Below are positions 52,985-60,907 of a DNA stretch of 64,000 nucleotides, in pieces. The DNA comes from Micromonospora sp. NBC_00389 (GTDB taxonomy: Bacteria > Actinomycetota > Actinomycetes > Mycobacteriales > Micromonosporaceae). Position numbers and translations under genes: made by a program. Under the pieces are notes generated by a model. The model made no database searches. It saw nothing but the letters and a program-made list of their open reading frames with translations, and was not told the origin of the DNA. Location of the stretch: NCBI RefSeq assembly GCF_036059255.1, contig NZ_CP107947.1, positions 7,440,001 to 7,504,000 on the forward strand, written 5' to 3'. Numbering within the stretch: position 1 is the first letter of the stretch; the number at the start of each line of letters is the position of its first letter.

Positions 52985-53545
52985 ATGCCTCCCGAACCGG
53001 CCGCTCCCCTGGCCACCATCGCCGCCGCTCTACGCCGGGAACGGGACCGAGTCGGCATCTCGCTGACCGAGCTCGCCCGCCGGGCGGGAGTTGCCAAGTC
53101 CACCCTCTCCCAACTGGAGTCGGGGACCGGGAACCCGAGCGTGGAGACGCTCTGGGCGCTCGGCGTGGCGCTCGGCGTGCCGTTCAGCCGGCTGGTCGAG
53201 CCGGCCGACGACGGCATCCGGGTGATCCGGGCCGGAGACGGGCCACGGGTCCGCTCCGAGCAGGCCGACTTCACCGGCACGCTGCTCAGCGCCGGAGCGG
53301 CGCACCTGCGCCGGGACATCTACCTGATCGAGTTGGAGCCGGGCGCGGTCCGGGCCGCGGAAGGGCACACCCCCCGCAGCGTCGAGCACGTGGTGGTCGC
53401 CGCCGGCCGCCTGCGGGTGGGCCCCAAGGAGGGCACGGTCGACCTCGGCCCGGGCGACTACGCGACGTTCCCCGGCGACGCCCCGCATGCCTACGAGGCG
53501 TTGGTTCCCGGCACCTTCGCCGTACTCGTCATGGAACACCCCTGA
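52985..53545 (+). CDS. XRE family regulator with cupin domain
   Basis: A 186-residue regulator: helix-turn-helix at ~10-65 (LTELARRAGVAKSTLSQLESGTGNPSVETLWALG) and a C-terminal cupin at ~110-180 (GHTPRSVEHVVVAAG, DYATFPGDAPHAYEA). Such proteins sense small molecules, often amino-acid related. It is divergent from azlCD and is the likely binder of the palindrome in between. ATG 52985 follows GGAG by 7 bases. Confidence 0.92.
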   Translation: MPPEPAAPLATIAAALRRERDRVGISLTELARRAGVAKSTLSQLESGTGNPSVETLWALGVALGVPFSRLVEPADDGIRVIRAGDGPRVRSEQADFTGTLLSAGAAHLRRDIYLIELEPGAVRAAEGHTPRSVEHVVVAAGRLRVGPKEGTVDLGPGDYATFPGDAPHAYEALVPGTFAVLVMEHP

Positions 53546-53790
53546 TCGAACGCGGCCGGTCCCGCCCGGGCCGCTTCACCGGCGGGTGGGGTATCGTCGG
53601 AAACCAGATTCTGTTATCGGCCCAAATGTCCGAAACAGTAGGATAACGTTTGCGCCCGTGGGCAGTACCACAGTGGCGGTGAGCGAGCCCACGCCGTTAC
53701 CCTCCATCCGCAGCCACGCCCTGCCGGAATGGGCGACTTGACCGGCACGCGGGGCCCCAGCGCGACAATTTGCAACGAGGTGACAACGCC
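53546..53790. other. Intergenic region before the WG-repeat locus
   Basis: No gene seen. A weak GCGGCC/GGCCGC hairpin at 53552-53574 may end the XRE transcript. The stretch 53600-53660 is the most AT-rich around and has TAGGAT at 53639-53644, a possible -10. A GAGGTGA site ends the region and serves the small ORF at 53791. Confidence 0.4.
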
Positions 53791-53934
53791 GTGAGCGAGC
53801 GGACGCGAGCCGGCCACCGGGGCGTGGCAGGCGGCGACCGGACGCCCCGCGGTCACCGGGGCGCGCACGCGGACGGCCCGCCTCCTTCGGAGATCGGCCG
53901 ACCGGCCGGGCTTGGCGACGGGTTCGGCGGATGA
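53791..53934 (+). CDS. 47-codon ORF coupled to the WG-repeat gene
   Basis: A short ORF, MSERTRAGHRGVAGG..., 47 residues, basic and Gly-rich without hydrophobic segment. It has GAGGTGA 7-11 bases before GTG 53791, while the big gene's ATG has only a poor site. Its TGA overlaps that ATG as ATGA. Either it is a loading ORF for the large gene or a real small protein; no homologue known to me. Confidence 0.45.
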   Translation: MSERTRAGHRGVAGGDRTPRGHRGAHADGPPPSEIGRPAGLGDGFGG

Positions 53935-56900
53935 ACGGCCGCTACACCGACCGGTGGCGGGACCCGAACGAACCGTCCTGGGTGGTTGAACCGACCACCG
54001 AGTGGCATCCCCAGTTTCCCGGGCAGCGCTACCCCGGCGACATCGGCCTGTCCCACCAGCCGCCCCCGCCGCCGCGCGGCCGGGCGACCGTGGTCGGCCG
54101 TACCGAGGTGCCGCCGCTCGCACCCACCCGCCCGGACGGCACCTACCTCGGCCGGTCCTGGGCGGACGAGGAGCCGGCCGAGACGCCGGCCTACGGCCGG
54201 TCCCGGGGCGACGAGCGGCCGGCCGACGCCTCCGCCTACGGCCGGCCCGAGGCGGAGGCCCCGCATTACGACCACGAGCCGTACCGCCGGCCGCTGCCCG
54301 AGCCGCCTCGGCGCGACGATCGCCGTTCCCCCGAGTCCGACCGGCGGACCGCCTGGTCCGACCGGCGCCCCAGTGACGACCGGGGACCGGCCCGGGAGGC
54401 CGCCTGGCACCGGGACCAGCCCGCCGAGCGGTACGACACCCGCCGACCCCGGCACGAGCCGGCCGACCGGGACCGGGGGCACTCGTCGGCGCCACCGGTG
54501 TCCCCCGCACCGCGGACCCAGCCCGGCTGGGTGCCGGAGCCGGAGGAGGCGCCACGTCGGCGCGGCACGCAGGAGCGACCGGCCGCCGGATACGACCGGC
54601 ACCCCGACGACGGGTACGGCAACCGGCCCAACCGGGGCCGCGACGGCCGGACGGCCGACGGCTGGGCCGCCGACGGGGCCGGCCAGTGGGCGCCTGTGGA
54701 CGGTCGCTCGCTCTACCGCGACGACCGGTACCCCGACCGGGCCGCCGAGGACGCCCGCCGCCCCGAGCGGAGTACGGACGACGCGCGCCGCCCCGACCGG
54801 GCTTCCGACGACGCGCGGCCGGCGGCGCGAGCCCGCACGGACGCCGGAGTCGGCGCGCCCAGCGAGCGGCGGTACCAGCCCGACGAGCGGGTCAGCGCGC
54901 CGCAGACACCCGACGGTGGACGCCGCCGCCAGCCCGAACAGGAGACGCCTGGTCAACCACGCCGGGACGACGAGCGGCGTCGACCCGACGCCGACCCGCA
55001 CCGGCAGCAGCCCCGCGACGCGGCGGCCCGCGCCGAGGCGTACCCGGACCGGCGCCCCCGCGAGGAGACCCGGCCGGATGCCTACCGCGAGGAGGCCTAC
55101 CGCGAGCCCCGGTCGCAGCCGGGGCACCGACCGGACGGCGGCCTGCCCTGGCCACCGCCGGGTCCGGTGCGCCCGGACCGCACCCGCGAGGCGGGCTACC
55201 GCGCCGAGCCGCACCAGACCGCCGAACCGCAGCGCACCGCCGACTCAGGCCTCGCGTCGCGGCCGGCCACCCGGCCCGAGAGGCCACCGACCGCGCCGTC
55301 CCGGTACGACGACCGGCCGGCACGGCCCGCCGCCACGGCTCCGCCCGCACCGGCCACCTCCGGCCGGGCTGCCCCGGTCTCCCCGGAGCGACCGGTGTCG
55401 CCGGCGCCCGTCTCCCCCGCCGCGCCCATCCGGGACCGGCCCATCTCGGCCGCCCCGATCTCTCCCGCGCCGACTGACCACGAGCGCCGACCGGCGGACC
55501 ACACCCCGCCCGGTCGCCCGGATCGGGACCGGCCGGTGTCGGCGGCCCCGGTCTCCCCGGCGACGGACGTACCCGTCTCGGGTCCGCCGGCCGCCCGGCT
55601 GCGGCTGGAGTACCTGCCCGCGCCGGTGGACCCGCCGCTGCCCGACGAGCGCCCCGGCCCGCTGCCTCCCGAGCACAGGACGCCGACCGAACCGGCACCG
55701 ACGGCCGGCGCACGGCCCACCGCGCCGCCGCGTTACCCCGGTCCGGGCACCGGCGACCGCCCGGCCGACCAGCGGCCCGGCGGGGAGCCGACCACGGACC
55801 GCCGCCCGACACCGCCGGAGCGGTCTGCCCCGTCGGGGGACGCGCGCCCGCCGGTCGCGCCGCCGCCCACCTGGCAGGCCCCGGAACCGCCGGCCACCCG
55901 GCCGACCCCGGCACCCACGGCCCAGGCATCCGCACCCGCCGACCCGGCACCCACGGCGGACGCCGATCCGGTGCTTCCGATAGCTCCCGGCCGGCCGCGC
56001 CGCTACGTGCCACCCCCGCCGTCGTCGGAACCGCCGGTGGCGCCCGCTCCGGAGCCGGTCCAGGCTCCGGTCACCGGTGGACCGGCCGCCTGGTTCAGCC
56101 CCGCCCAAGCGGCGGAGTCCGACCAGGACGAGCCGGCGACGGACCGCCGACCGACCGACGATCGGCCTGCGGCCGACGGCCCGGCCGGCTCCTCGACACC
56201 CACCAGAGCGGAGCGCGACCCGTCGACACCGGTGACCGAACCGCCCGCCGACGGCTGGGCGACCGACCCGCGCCCCGATGCGACGGTCGAGCCGGCCATC
56301 GCGGCAACGGCACCGCAGGCCCAACCGGTCTCCGCACCGCCTGCGGGACCGGTCTCCGCACCGCCGGCCGAACCGGTCTCCGGCGACCGTGACCCCTGGA
56401 CCGACGACATCGGCGCCGACCGGGAGTCCGCGGTCGGGTGGATACCGACCGAGGCGCCCGGACCGGTTTCCGCGCCACCGGCCCGCCCGGTCTCCGGACC
56501 GCCGATCCACCCGGTTTCGGCACCGCCGGTCCGCCCGGTCTCCGGTGCACCCCGCACCTGGGCGGACGACCTGCTCGACGACGCACAGCCAGCCGACGAG
56601 CCGACACCGACCGATGCCTCCCGGCCGGTCTCCGCTGCTCCGAGCGACGGAACGCGGCACTTCCAGACCGAACCCGCCGCCGAGGCCGACCACCAGTTCC
56701 CCGGCACGCCGAGCACGCCCACGTCCGACACACCTGCCGACTGGGAGGGCGATCACCTCGCCGACCCCGAGCCGCTGGACCGGCCGACATCGGCGCCGCC
56801 GGCGCCGATCGACGCGCAGGTGGACCGACCCGTCTCCGCACCCCCCGGAGCGGACACCGACCCGATCGAACGCGACCCGGCAGGCGAAGCGACCGCCGCG

Positions 56901-58655
56901 CCGCCCGACCCGCAGTCGGACGCGCCGGGCGGTCCGAGCACCGCCGGACCGGCGGCCGGTTCACAACCCGACGACTGGGCCGCTGTCGATGCGCCGCCGG
57001 CCCGACCGGCGCCGACCGACCACGACGCGGAGCACCCCGTCTCCGCGCCGCCCGTCTCCGCGCCGCCCGTCTCCGCTCCACCCGCGACGTCCGTCTCCGA
57101 CCTGCCCGCACCGCCGGTCTCGGCACCGCCCGCAGCATCCGTCTCCGCTCCGCCGGCAGCGCCGGTGTCCGCACCGCCGATCTCCGCGGTACCCGTCTCC
57201 GCGCCGCCGATGTCCGCCACGCCGGTCTCCGGGCCGCCGGTCTCCGGACCGCCGGCCACAACCGTTCCCGAGCCGCGGAACGGGTCAGCCGAGGAGAGCA
57301 TGCCGGTATCCGCGCCACCCGACACGGCGCCACCAGCGGCACCCCGCCGGACGCTGGCCGACCAGGGCGACCCGGAGCAGGTCCTTGCGGCGTACCGCTG
57401 GCGACTGGACCCGGTCACCCTGCGCGAGGATCTGACGGAGCCGGACGACCTACGGGCGATCCGGCGGCGGCTGACCGAGAAGTTGGGCTCGGCCACCGAC
57501 AACCGGTCCCGCGCCCGGCTGCTCAGTCTTCGGGCGGTGGCCTCCCGGATCCTCGGCGACCTGGACGACGCGCTGGCCGACGGCCGGCTCGCCCTCACCT
57601 ACGCCGAGGCCACCGGCGAGCTGCGCCGGACCGCGCTGGCCCAGGCCCGGCTGGCCCACGTGCTGCGCTGGCGCGGGGACTTCCCCGAGGCCGACCAACT
57701 CTTCGCCCAGGCCAACTCCGTCGAACTGCCCGACCGGCTGCGGGCCGCGCTGCACGAACACGCCGGTCGGTCCTGCTACGACCAGGGTCGGCTGATGGAG
57801 GCCTGCCAGCACTTCGAGCAGGCGCTCGACCTGCGCGGCGCCGGCGACGCCGACCTGCTGGACCGGATCCGGGTGGGCCTCGACGCGGTCACCACCCGGG
57901 CCGCGGCGGATGGCTTCGGGCCGTACCCCCGGGGTCGGGACGAGGTACTCGACCGCGACCGGCCCCCGCTGCCGGGGCGGGACGGACCGCTGTGGGGGTA
58001 CACCGACGCGGACGGTGACCTGGTCATCCCCGCCCGGTACGCCGAGGCGCAGCCGTTCCACGACGGGTTGGCCTGGGTCCGCCGGCCGGACACCGACCGG
58101 TGGTCGTTGATCAACCTGCTCGGTACGACGGTGATCCCGCCGACCTACCGCGCGGCGCGCCCGTTCAGCGACGGCCTGGCCTGGGTGGCGGACAACGCGA
58201 ACGGCTGGCAGGCGATCGACGCGACCGGGGAGGTGCAGGTTCGGCCCGGTTTCGCCGACGTGCGACCGTTCCGCCGTGGGGTGGCCGCGGTACGGCGCGA
58301 GGGGTGGGGTGCGGTCGACCGGACCGGCCGGATCGTGGTGCCGACCCGGCACCACGGCTTCGCCACCGAGCTGGCCGACGGCCAGCAGGTCGACGGCTTC
58401 ACCGACGAGGGCCTCGCCGTGGTCGACGTGGCCGGCAGGCGCGGTGTGGTGGACCGCAGCGGCACCGTACTGGTCCCGCCGGCGCACCCGATGCTGGTCA
58501 TCCACCCGGTGGCGTTCCTGGTCGGCAGCAGCACCGGGCGGTGGGGTGCGCTCGACCGGCGTGGCGAGCCGCTGATCGACCCTGTACACCGCGATCGTGA
58601 CGCGGTGCTGGCCGAGATCGACCGGCTGCTCACCGACGCCAACCCGGTGCTCTGA
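53931..58655 (+). CDS. Giant disordered protein with TPR-like and WG-repeat domains
   Basis: A 1574-residue protein, the largest here. Residues 1-~1135 are low-complexity: an Arg/Asp/Pro-rich half (~1-560), then Pro-rich sequence in which PVSAPP or PVSGPP recurs over twenty times, densest at ~800-880 and ~1040-1105. Residues ~1141-1325 are a helical TPR-like domain (ALADGRLALTYAEATGELRRTALAQARL). Residues ~1350-1560 hold about six WG repeats (LWGYTDADGDLVIPARYAEAQPF, GWGAVDRTGRIVVP). No signal peptide or membrane helix, so cytoplasmic. Function unknown; WG repeats are protein-binding in other bacteria. I recall comparable proteins only in Micromonosporaceae. Confidence 0.85.
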   Translation: MNGRYTDRWRDPNEPSWVVEPTTEWHPQFPGQRYPGDIGLSHQPPPPPRGRATVVGRTEVPPLAPTRPDGTYLGRSWADEEPAETPAYGRSRGDERPADASAYGRPEAEAPHYDHEPYRRPLPEPPRRDDRRSPESDRRTAWSDRRPSDDRGPAREAAWHRDQPAERYDTRRPRHEPADRDRGHSSAPPVSPAPRTQPGWVPEPEEAPRRRGTQERPAAGYDRHPDDGYGNRPNRGRDGRTADGWAADGAGQWAPVDGRSLYRDDRYPDRAAEDARRPERSTDDARRPDRASDDARPAARARTDAGVGAPSERRYQPDERVSAPQTPDGGRRRQPEQETPGQPRRDDERRRPDADPHRQQPRDAAARAEAYPDRRPREETRPDAYREEAYREPRSQPGHRPDGGLPWPPPGPVRPDRTREAGYRAEPHQTAEPQRTADSGLASRPATRPERPPTAPSRYDDRPARPAATAPPAPATSGRAAPVSPERPVSPAPVSPAAPIRDRPISAAPISPAPTDHERRPADHTPPGRPDRDRPVSAAPVSPATDVPVSGPPAARLRLEYLPAPVDPPLPDERPGPLPPEHRTPTEPAPTAGARPTAPPRYPGPGTGDRPADQRPGGEPTTDRRPTPPERSAPSGDARPPVAPPPTWQAPEPPATRPTPAPTAQASAPADPAPTADADPVLPIAPGRPRRYVPPPPSSEPPVAPAPEPVQAPVTGGPAAWFSPAQAAESDQDEPATDRRPTDDRPAADGPAGSSTPTRAERDPSTPVTEPPADGWATDPRPDATVEPAIAATAPQAQPVSAPPAGPVSAPPAEPVSGDRDPWTDDIGADRESAVGWIPTEAPGPVSAPPARPVSGPPIHPVSAPPVRPVSGAPRTWADDLLDDAQPADEPTPTDASRPVSAAPSDGTRHFQTEPAAEADHQFPGTPSTPTSDTPADWEGDHLADPEPLDRPTSAPPAPIDAQVDRPVSAPPGADTDPIERDPAGEATAAPPDPQSDAPGGPSTAGPAAGSQPDDWAAVDAPPARPAPTDHDAEHPVSAPPVSAPPVSAPPATSVSDLPAPPVSAPPAASVSAPPAAPVSAPPISAVPVSAPPMSATPVSGPPVSGPPATTVPEPRNGSAEESMPVSAPPDTAPPAAPRRTLADQGDPEQVLAAYRWRLDPVTLREDLTEPDDLRAIRRRLTEKLGSATDNRSRARLLSLRAVASRILGDLDDALADGRLALTYAEATGELRRTALAQARLAHVLRWRGDFPEADQLFAQANSVELPDRLRAALHEHAGRSCYDQGRLMEACQHFEQALDLRGAGDADLLDRIRVGLDAVTTRAAADGFGPYPRGRDEVLDRDRPPLPGRDGPLWGYTDADGDLVIPARYAEAQPFHDGLAWVRRPDTDRWSLINLLGTTVIPPTYRAARPFSDGLAWVADNANGWQAIDATGEVQVRPGFADVRPFRRGVAAVRREGWGAVDRTGRIVVPTRHHGFATELADGQQVDGFTDEGLAVVDVAGRRGVVDRSGTVLVPPAHPMLVIHPVAFLVGSSTGRWGALDRRGEPLIDPVHRDRDAVLAEIDRLLTDANPVL

Positions 58656-58688
58656 TCGGCCGTTCAGAGTCCCGTAAACCAGCAGGGC

Positions 58689-58694
58689 TAGGGT
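58689..58694 (+). promoter_or_regulatory. -10 box, leaderless start of aldo/keto reductase gene
   Basis: TAGGGT ends 6 bases before ATG 58701. Confidence 0.55.
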
Positions 58695-58700
58695 CCAGTC

Positions 58701-59699
58701 ATGGAATTCCGACACCTGGGCCGCTCCGGCCTGATGGTCAGCGAGATCTCGTACGGCAACTGGATCACCCACGGTTCGCAGGTCGAGGAGGACGCGGCGT
58801 TCGCCTGCGTCCGGGCCGCCCTCGACGCGGGCATCACCACCTTCGACACCGCCGACGTGTATGCCGGCACCCGGGCCGAGGACGTGCTCGGCCGGGCGTT
58901 GCAGAACGAGCGCCGCGAGGGCCTCGAAATCTTCACCAAGGTGTACTGGCCGACCGGACCGGGCCGCAACGACCGCGGCCTGTCCCGCAAGCACATCATG
59001 GAGTCGATCAACGGCTCGCTGCGCCGGCTGCGCACCGACTACGTGGACCTGTACCAGGCCCACCGGTACGACCACAGCACGCCGCTGGAAGAGACGATGG
59101 AGGCGTTCGCGGACGTCGTGCACTCCGGCAAGGCGCACTACATCGGCGTCTCCGAGTGGAGCGCGGAGCAGCTGCGCGCCGCTCACCCGCTCGCCCGGGA
59201 GCTGCACATCCCGCTGGTCTCCAACCAGCCGCAGTACTCGATGCTCTGGCGGGTCATCGAGGCCGAGGTCGTACCGGCCAGCGAGGAGCTGGGCATCGGC
59301 CAGATCGTCTGGTCGCCGATGGCGCAGGGCGTCCTGTCCGGCAAGTACCTGCCGGGGCAACCGCCGCCGGCCGGTTCCCGGGCCACCGACGAGAAGTCCG
59401 GTGCCGGCTTCATCTCCCGGTTCATGACCGACGAGGTGCTGACCCGGGTCCAGCAGCTCAAGCCACTGGCCGAGCAGGCCGGGCTGAGCATGGCCCAGCT
59501 CGCCGTGGCGTGGGTGTTGCAGAACCCGAACGTCTCCTCGGCGATCATCGGCGCGTCCCGCCCGGAGCAGGTTCACGACAACGTGAAGGCGGCCGGGGTG
59601 AAGCTCGACGCCGAACTGCTCAAGGCGATCGACGAGATCGTCGAGCCGGTCACCGAGCGCGACCCGGCGAAGACCGAGTCGCCCGCTCAGCGGCCCTGA
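58701..59699 (+). CDS. Aldo/keto reductase
   Basis: A 332-residue NADPH-dependent oxidoreductase with the (beta/alpha)8 barrel, of the group close to potassium-channel beta subunits and YghZ. The catalytic tetrad is visible: Asp and Tyr in FDTADVY (~49-55), Lys in FTKVYW (~78), His in YQAHRYD (~119). The cofactor segment near the C-terminus is IIGASRPEQVHDN. The substrate is not known. It is convergent with the M50 gene across a strong terminator. Confidence 0.92.
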   Translation: MEFRHLGRSGLMVSEISYGNWITHGSQVEEDAAFACVRAALDAGITTFDTADVYAGTRAEDVLGRALQNERREGLEIFTKVYWPTGPGRNDRGLSRKHIMESINGSLRRLRTDYVDLYQAHRYDHSTPLEETMEAFADVVHSGKAHYIGVSEWSAEQLRAAHPLARELHIPLVSNQPQYSMLWRVIEAEVVPASEELGIGQIVWSPMAQGVLSGKYLPGQPPPAGSRATDEKSGAGFISRFMTDEVLTRVQQLKPLAEQAGLSMAQLAVAWVLQNPNVSSAIIGASRPEQVHDNVKAAGVKLDAELLKAIDEIVEPVTERDPAKTESPAQRP

Positions 59700-59706
59700 C
59701 GCCAGT

Positions 59707-59744
59707 CCGGTCCGGTCGGCGCGGGTCCGCGCCGGCCGGACCGG
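59707..59744. terminator. Bidirectional hairpin terminator
   Basis: 17-bp arms (59707-59723, 59728-59744) with one wobble pair and a 4-base loop between the convergent reductase and M50 genes. Confidence 0.82.
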
Positions 59745-59763
59745 GTCGGTCAGCCCGAGACGA

Positions 59764-60561
59764 TCAGCCCTGCCAGAAGCGGATCAGCTCGAGGCCGGTG
59801 GCGTAGAGCCAGGAGGGCAGGCCGAGCAGGTCCCCCACCGCGAAGACCGCGTCGAAGAACCAGCCACCGATGCGCGGGTTCCACAGCAGCGCGAAGAGCA
59901 GCAGGAAGCCGAACGGGGCGAACAGGTCGTACATCCGGCGCCACTGCGGGTTGAGCCACGGCTGGATCATGTTGCCGCCGTCCAGGCCGGGGACCGGCAG
60001 CAGGTTCAGCACGCTCGCGGTGAGCTGGAGGAACGCCAGCAGCGCCACTCCGGCCCAGAACTCCACCGGGCCGCCCGACTGGGTGCCGAACCGTATCGCC
60101 ACCACCAGCACCAGCGTGAACAGCACGTTGGTCGCCGGGCCGGCGAGGCTGACCAGGGTGTGCCGCAGCCGGCCCGGGATGGCGTGCCGATCCACCCACA
60201 CCGCACCGCCGGGCAGGCCGATGCCGCCGAGCAGCACCACCGCCACCGGCAGCACGATCGACAGCAACGGGTTGGTGTACTTCAACGGGTTGAGCGTCAG
60301 GTAGCCGCGGTGGGCGATGTCCCGGTCGCCGGCGCGGTAGGCCACCACCGCGTGGGCGTACTCGTGCAGGCAGAGCGAGACCAGCCACCCGGAAACCACG
60401 AAGAGGAACACGTCGAACCGGACATTGCCGTACCCGTTCCAGGTCAGCACCCCGCTGACCGCGAAGAGGGCGACCAGGCTGAGGAAAATCGGGCTGGGCC
60501 GGAACGCCTCCCGCGGCACCCCGAGCACCAGCCGCTCCCCACCCGGCCGGTCGTAGCCCAT
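59764..60561 (-). CDS. Site-2 protease family membrane metalloprotease (M50)
   Basis: A 265-residue intramembrane protease-like protein of the short Rhodobacter/FtsH-free M50 group. The zinc motif is HEYAH in LCLHEYAHAVVAYRAGD (~53-57) and the third ligand Asp is in VPGLDGGNM (~188). Five or six membrane helices. No PDZ domain. ATG 60561 shares its A with the TGA of the upstream small gene (TGATG), so translation is coupled. Substrate unknown. Confidence 0.88.
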   Translation of the reverse strand: MGYDRPGGERLVLGVPREAFRPSPIFLSLVALFAVSGVLTWNGYGNVRFDVFLFVVSGWLVSLCLHEYAHAVVAYRAGDRDIAHRGYLTLNPLKYTNPLLSIVLPVAVVLLGGIGLPGGAVWVDRHAIPGRLRHTLVSLAGPATNVLFTLVLVVAIRFGTQSGGPVEFWAGVALLAFLQLTASVLNLLPVPGLDGGNMIQPWLNPQWRRMYDLFAPFGFLLLFALLWNPRIGGWFFDAVFAVGDLLGLPSWLYATGLELIRFWQG

Positions 60562-60761
60562 CACTCGGCCGTGGGCAGCAGGCTCATCCGGTAGTCCACC
60601 CGGTCGTCCTCCACGAGCGCGACCGAAGTGACGCCGGACGCCGCGAGCTCCCGCCAGGTCTGACCGATCCAGGATTCGGCGTCGGCCTGGCTGCCGAACG
60701 ACTCCGCCGGTCCCTCGACCGTCTGGCCGTCCGTGCCCTCGTACCGCCAGCTCCACGCCAT
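60561..60761 (-). CDS. Conserved small hypothetical protein
   Basis: A 66-residue soluble protein, MAWSWRYEGTDGQTV... with QADAESWIGQTWRELAASG in the middle and VALVEDDRVDYRMSL at the end. Very similar short proteins with the SWxWRYE opening and QGDAESWIGE-like middle are widespread in actinomycetes (memory), function unknown. ATG 60761 follows GAGGGGAGA. It overlaps the M50 gene by one base, suggesting a conserved pair. Confidence 0.8.
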   Translation of the reverse strand: MAWSWRYEGTDGQTVEGPAESFGSQADAESWIGQTWRELAASGVTSVALVEDDRVDYRMSLLPTAE

Positions 60762-60895
60762 GCCGCGTCTCCCCTCGCCGCTGAAGTCCCCGTGGGACGA
60801 ACCCTCGCCAGCGTAGTCGGCCCGGCGTGGAACGACCGCTCGCTCGCCTTCGACCGCGACCCATGGGTTGATCGATCCCCGTCGGGGCCGGCCGG

Positions 60896-60901
60896 TACGG
60901 T
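60896..60901 (+). promoter_or_regulatory. -10 box, leaderless start of kinase gene
   Basis: TACGGT ends 6 bases before GTG 60908. Confidence 0.55.
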
Positions 60902-60907
60902 GGCCCA

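Noticed and set aside
56320..57330. Possible frameshifted or pseudogene region in the PVSAPP repeats
   Set aside because: The frame is uninterrupted over 4.7 kb and continues into well-formed TPR and WG domains; the alternative frames give only Arg/Pro-rich text.
53931..58655. Secreted or sporulation coat protein role for the giant protein
   Set aside because: No signal peptide, lipobox or membrane helix at either end.
57450..59576. 708-codon minus-strand open frame across two plus-strand genes
   Set aside because: It spans the WG-repeat gene end and the reductase gene, has no domain or ribosome site, and is a shadow frame.
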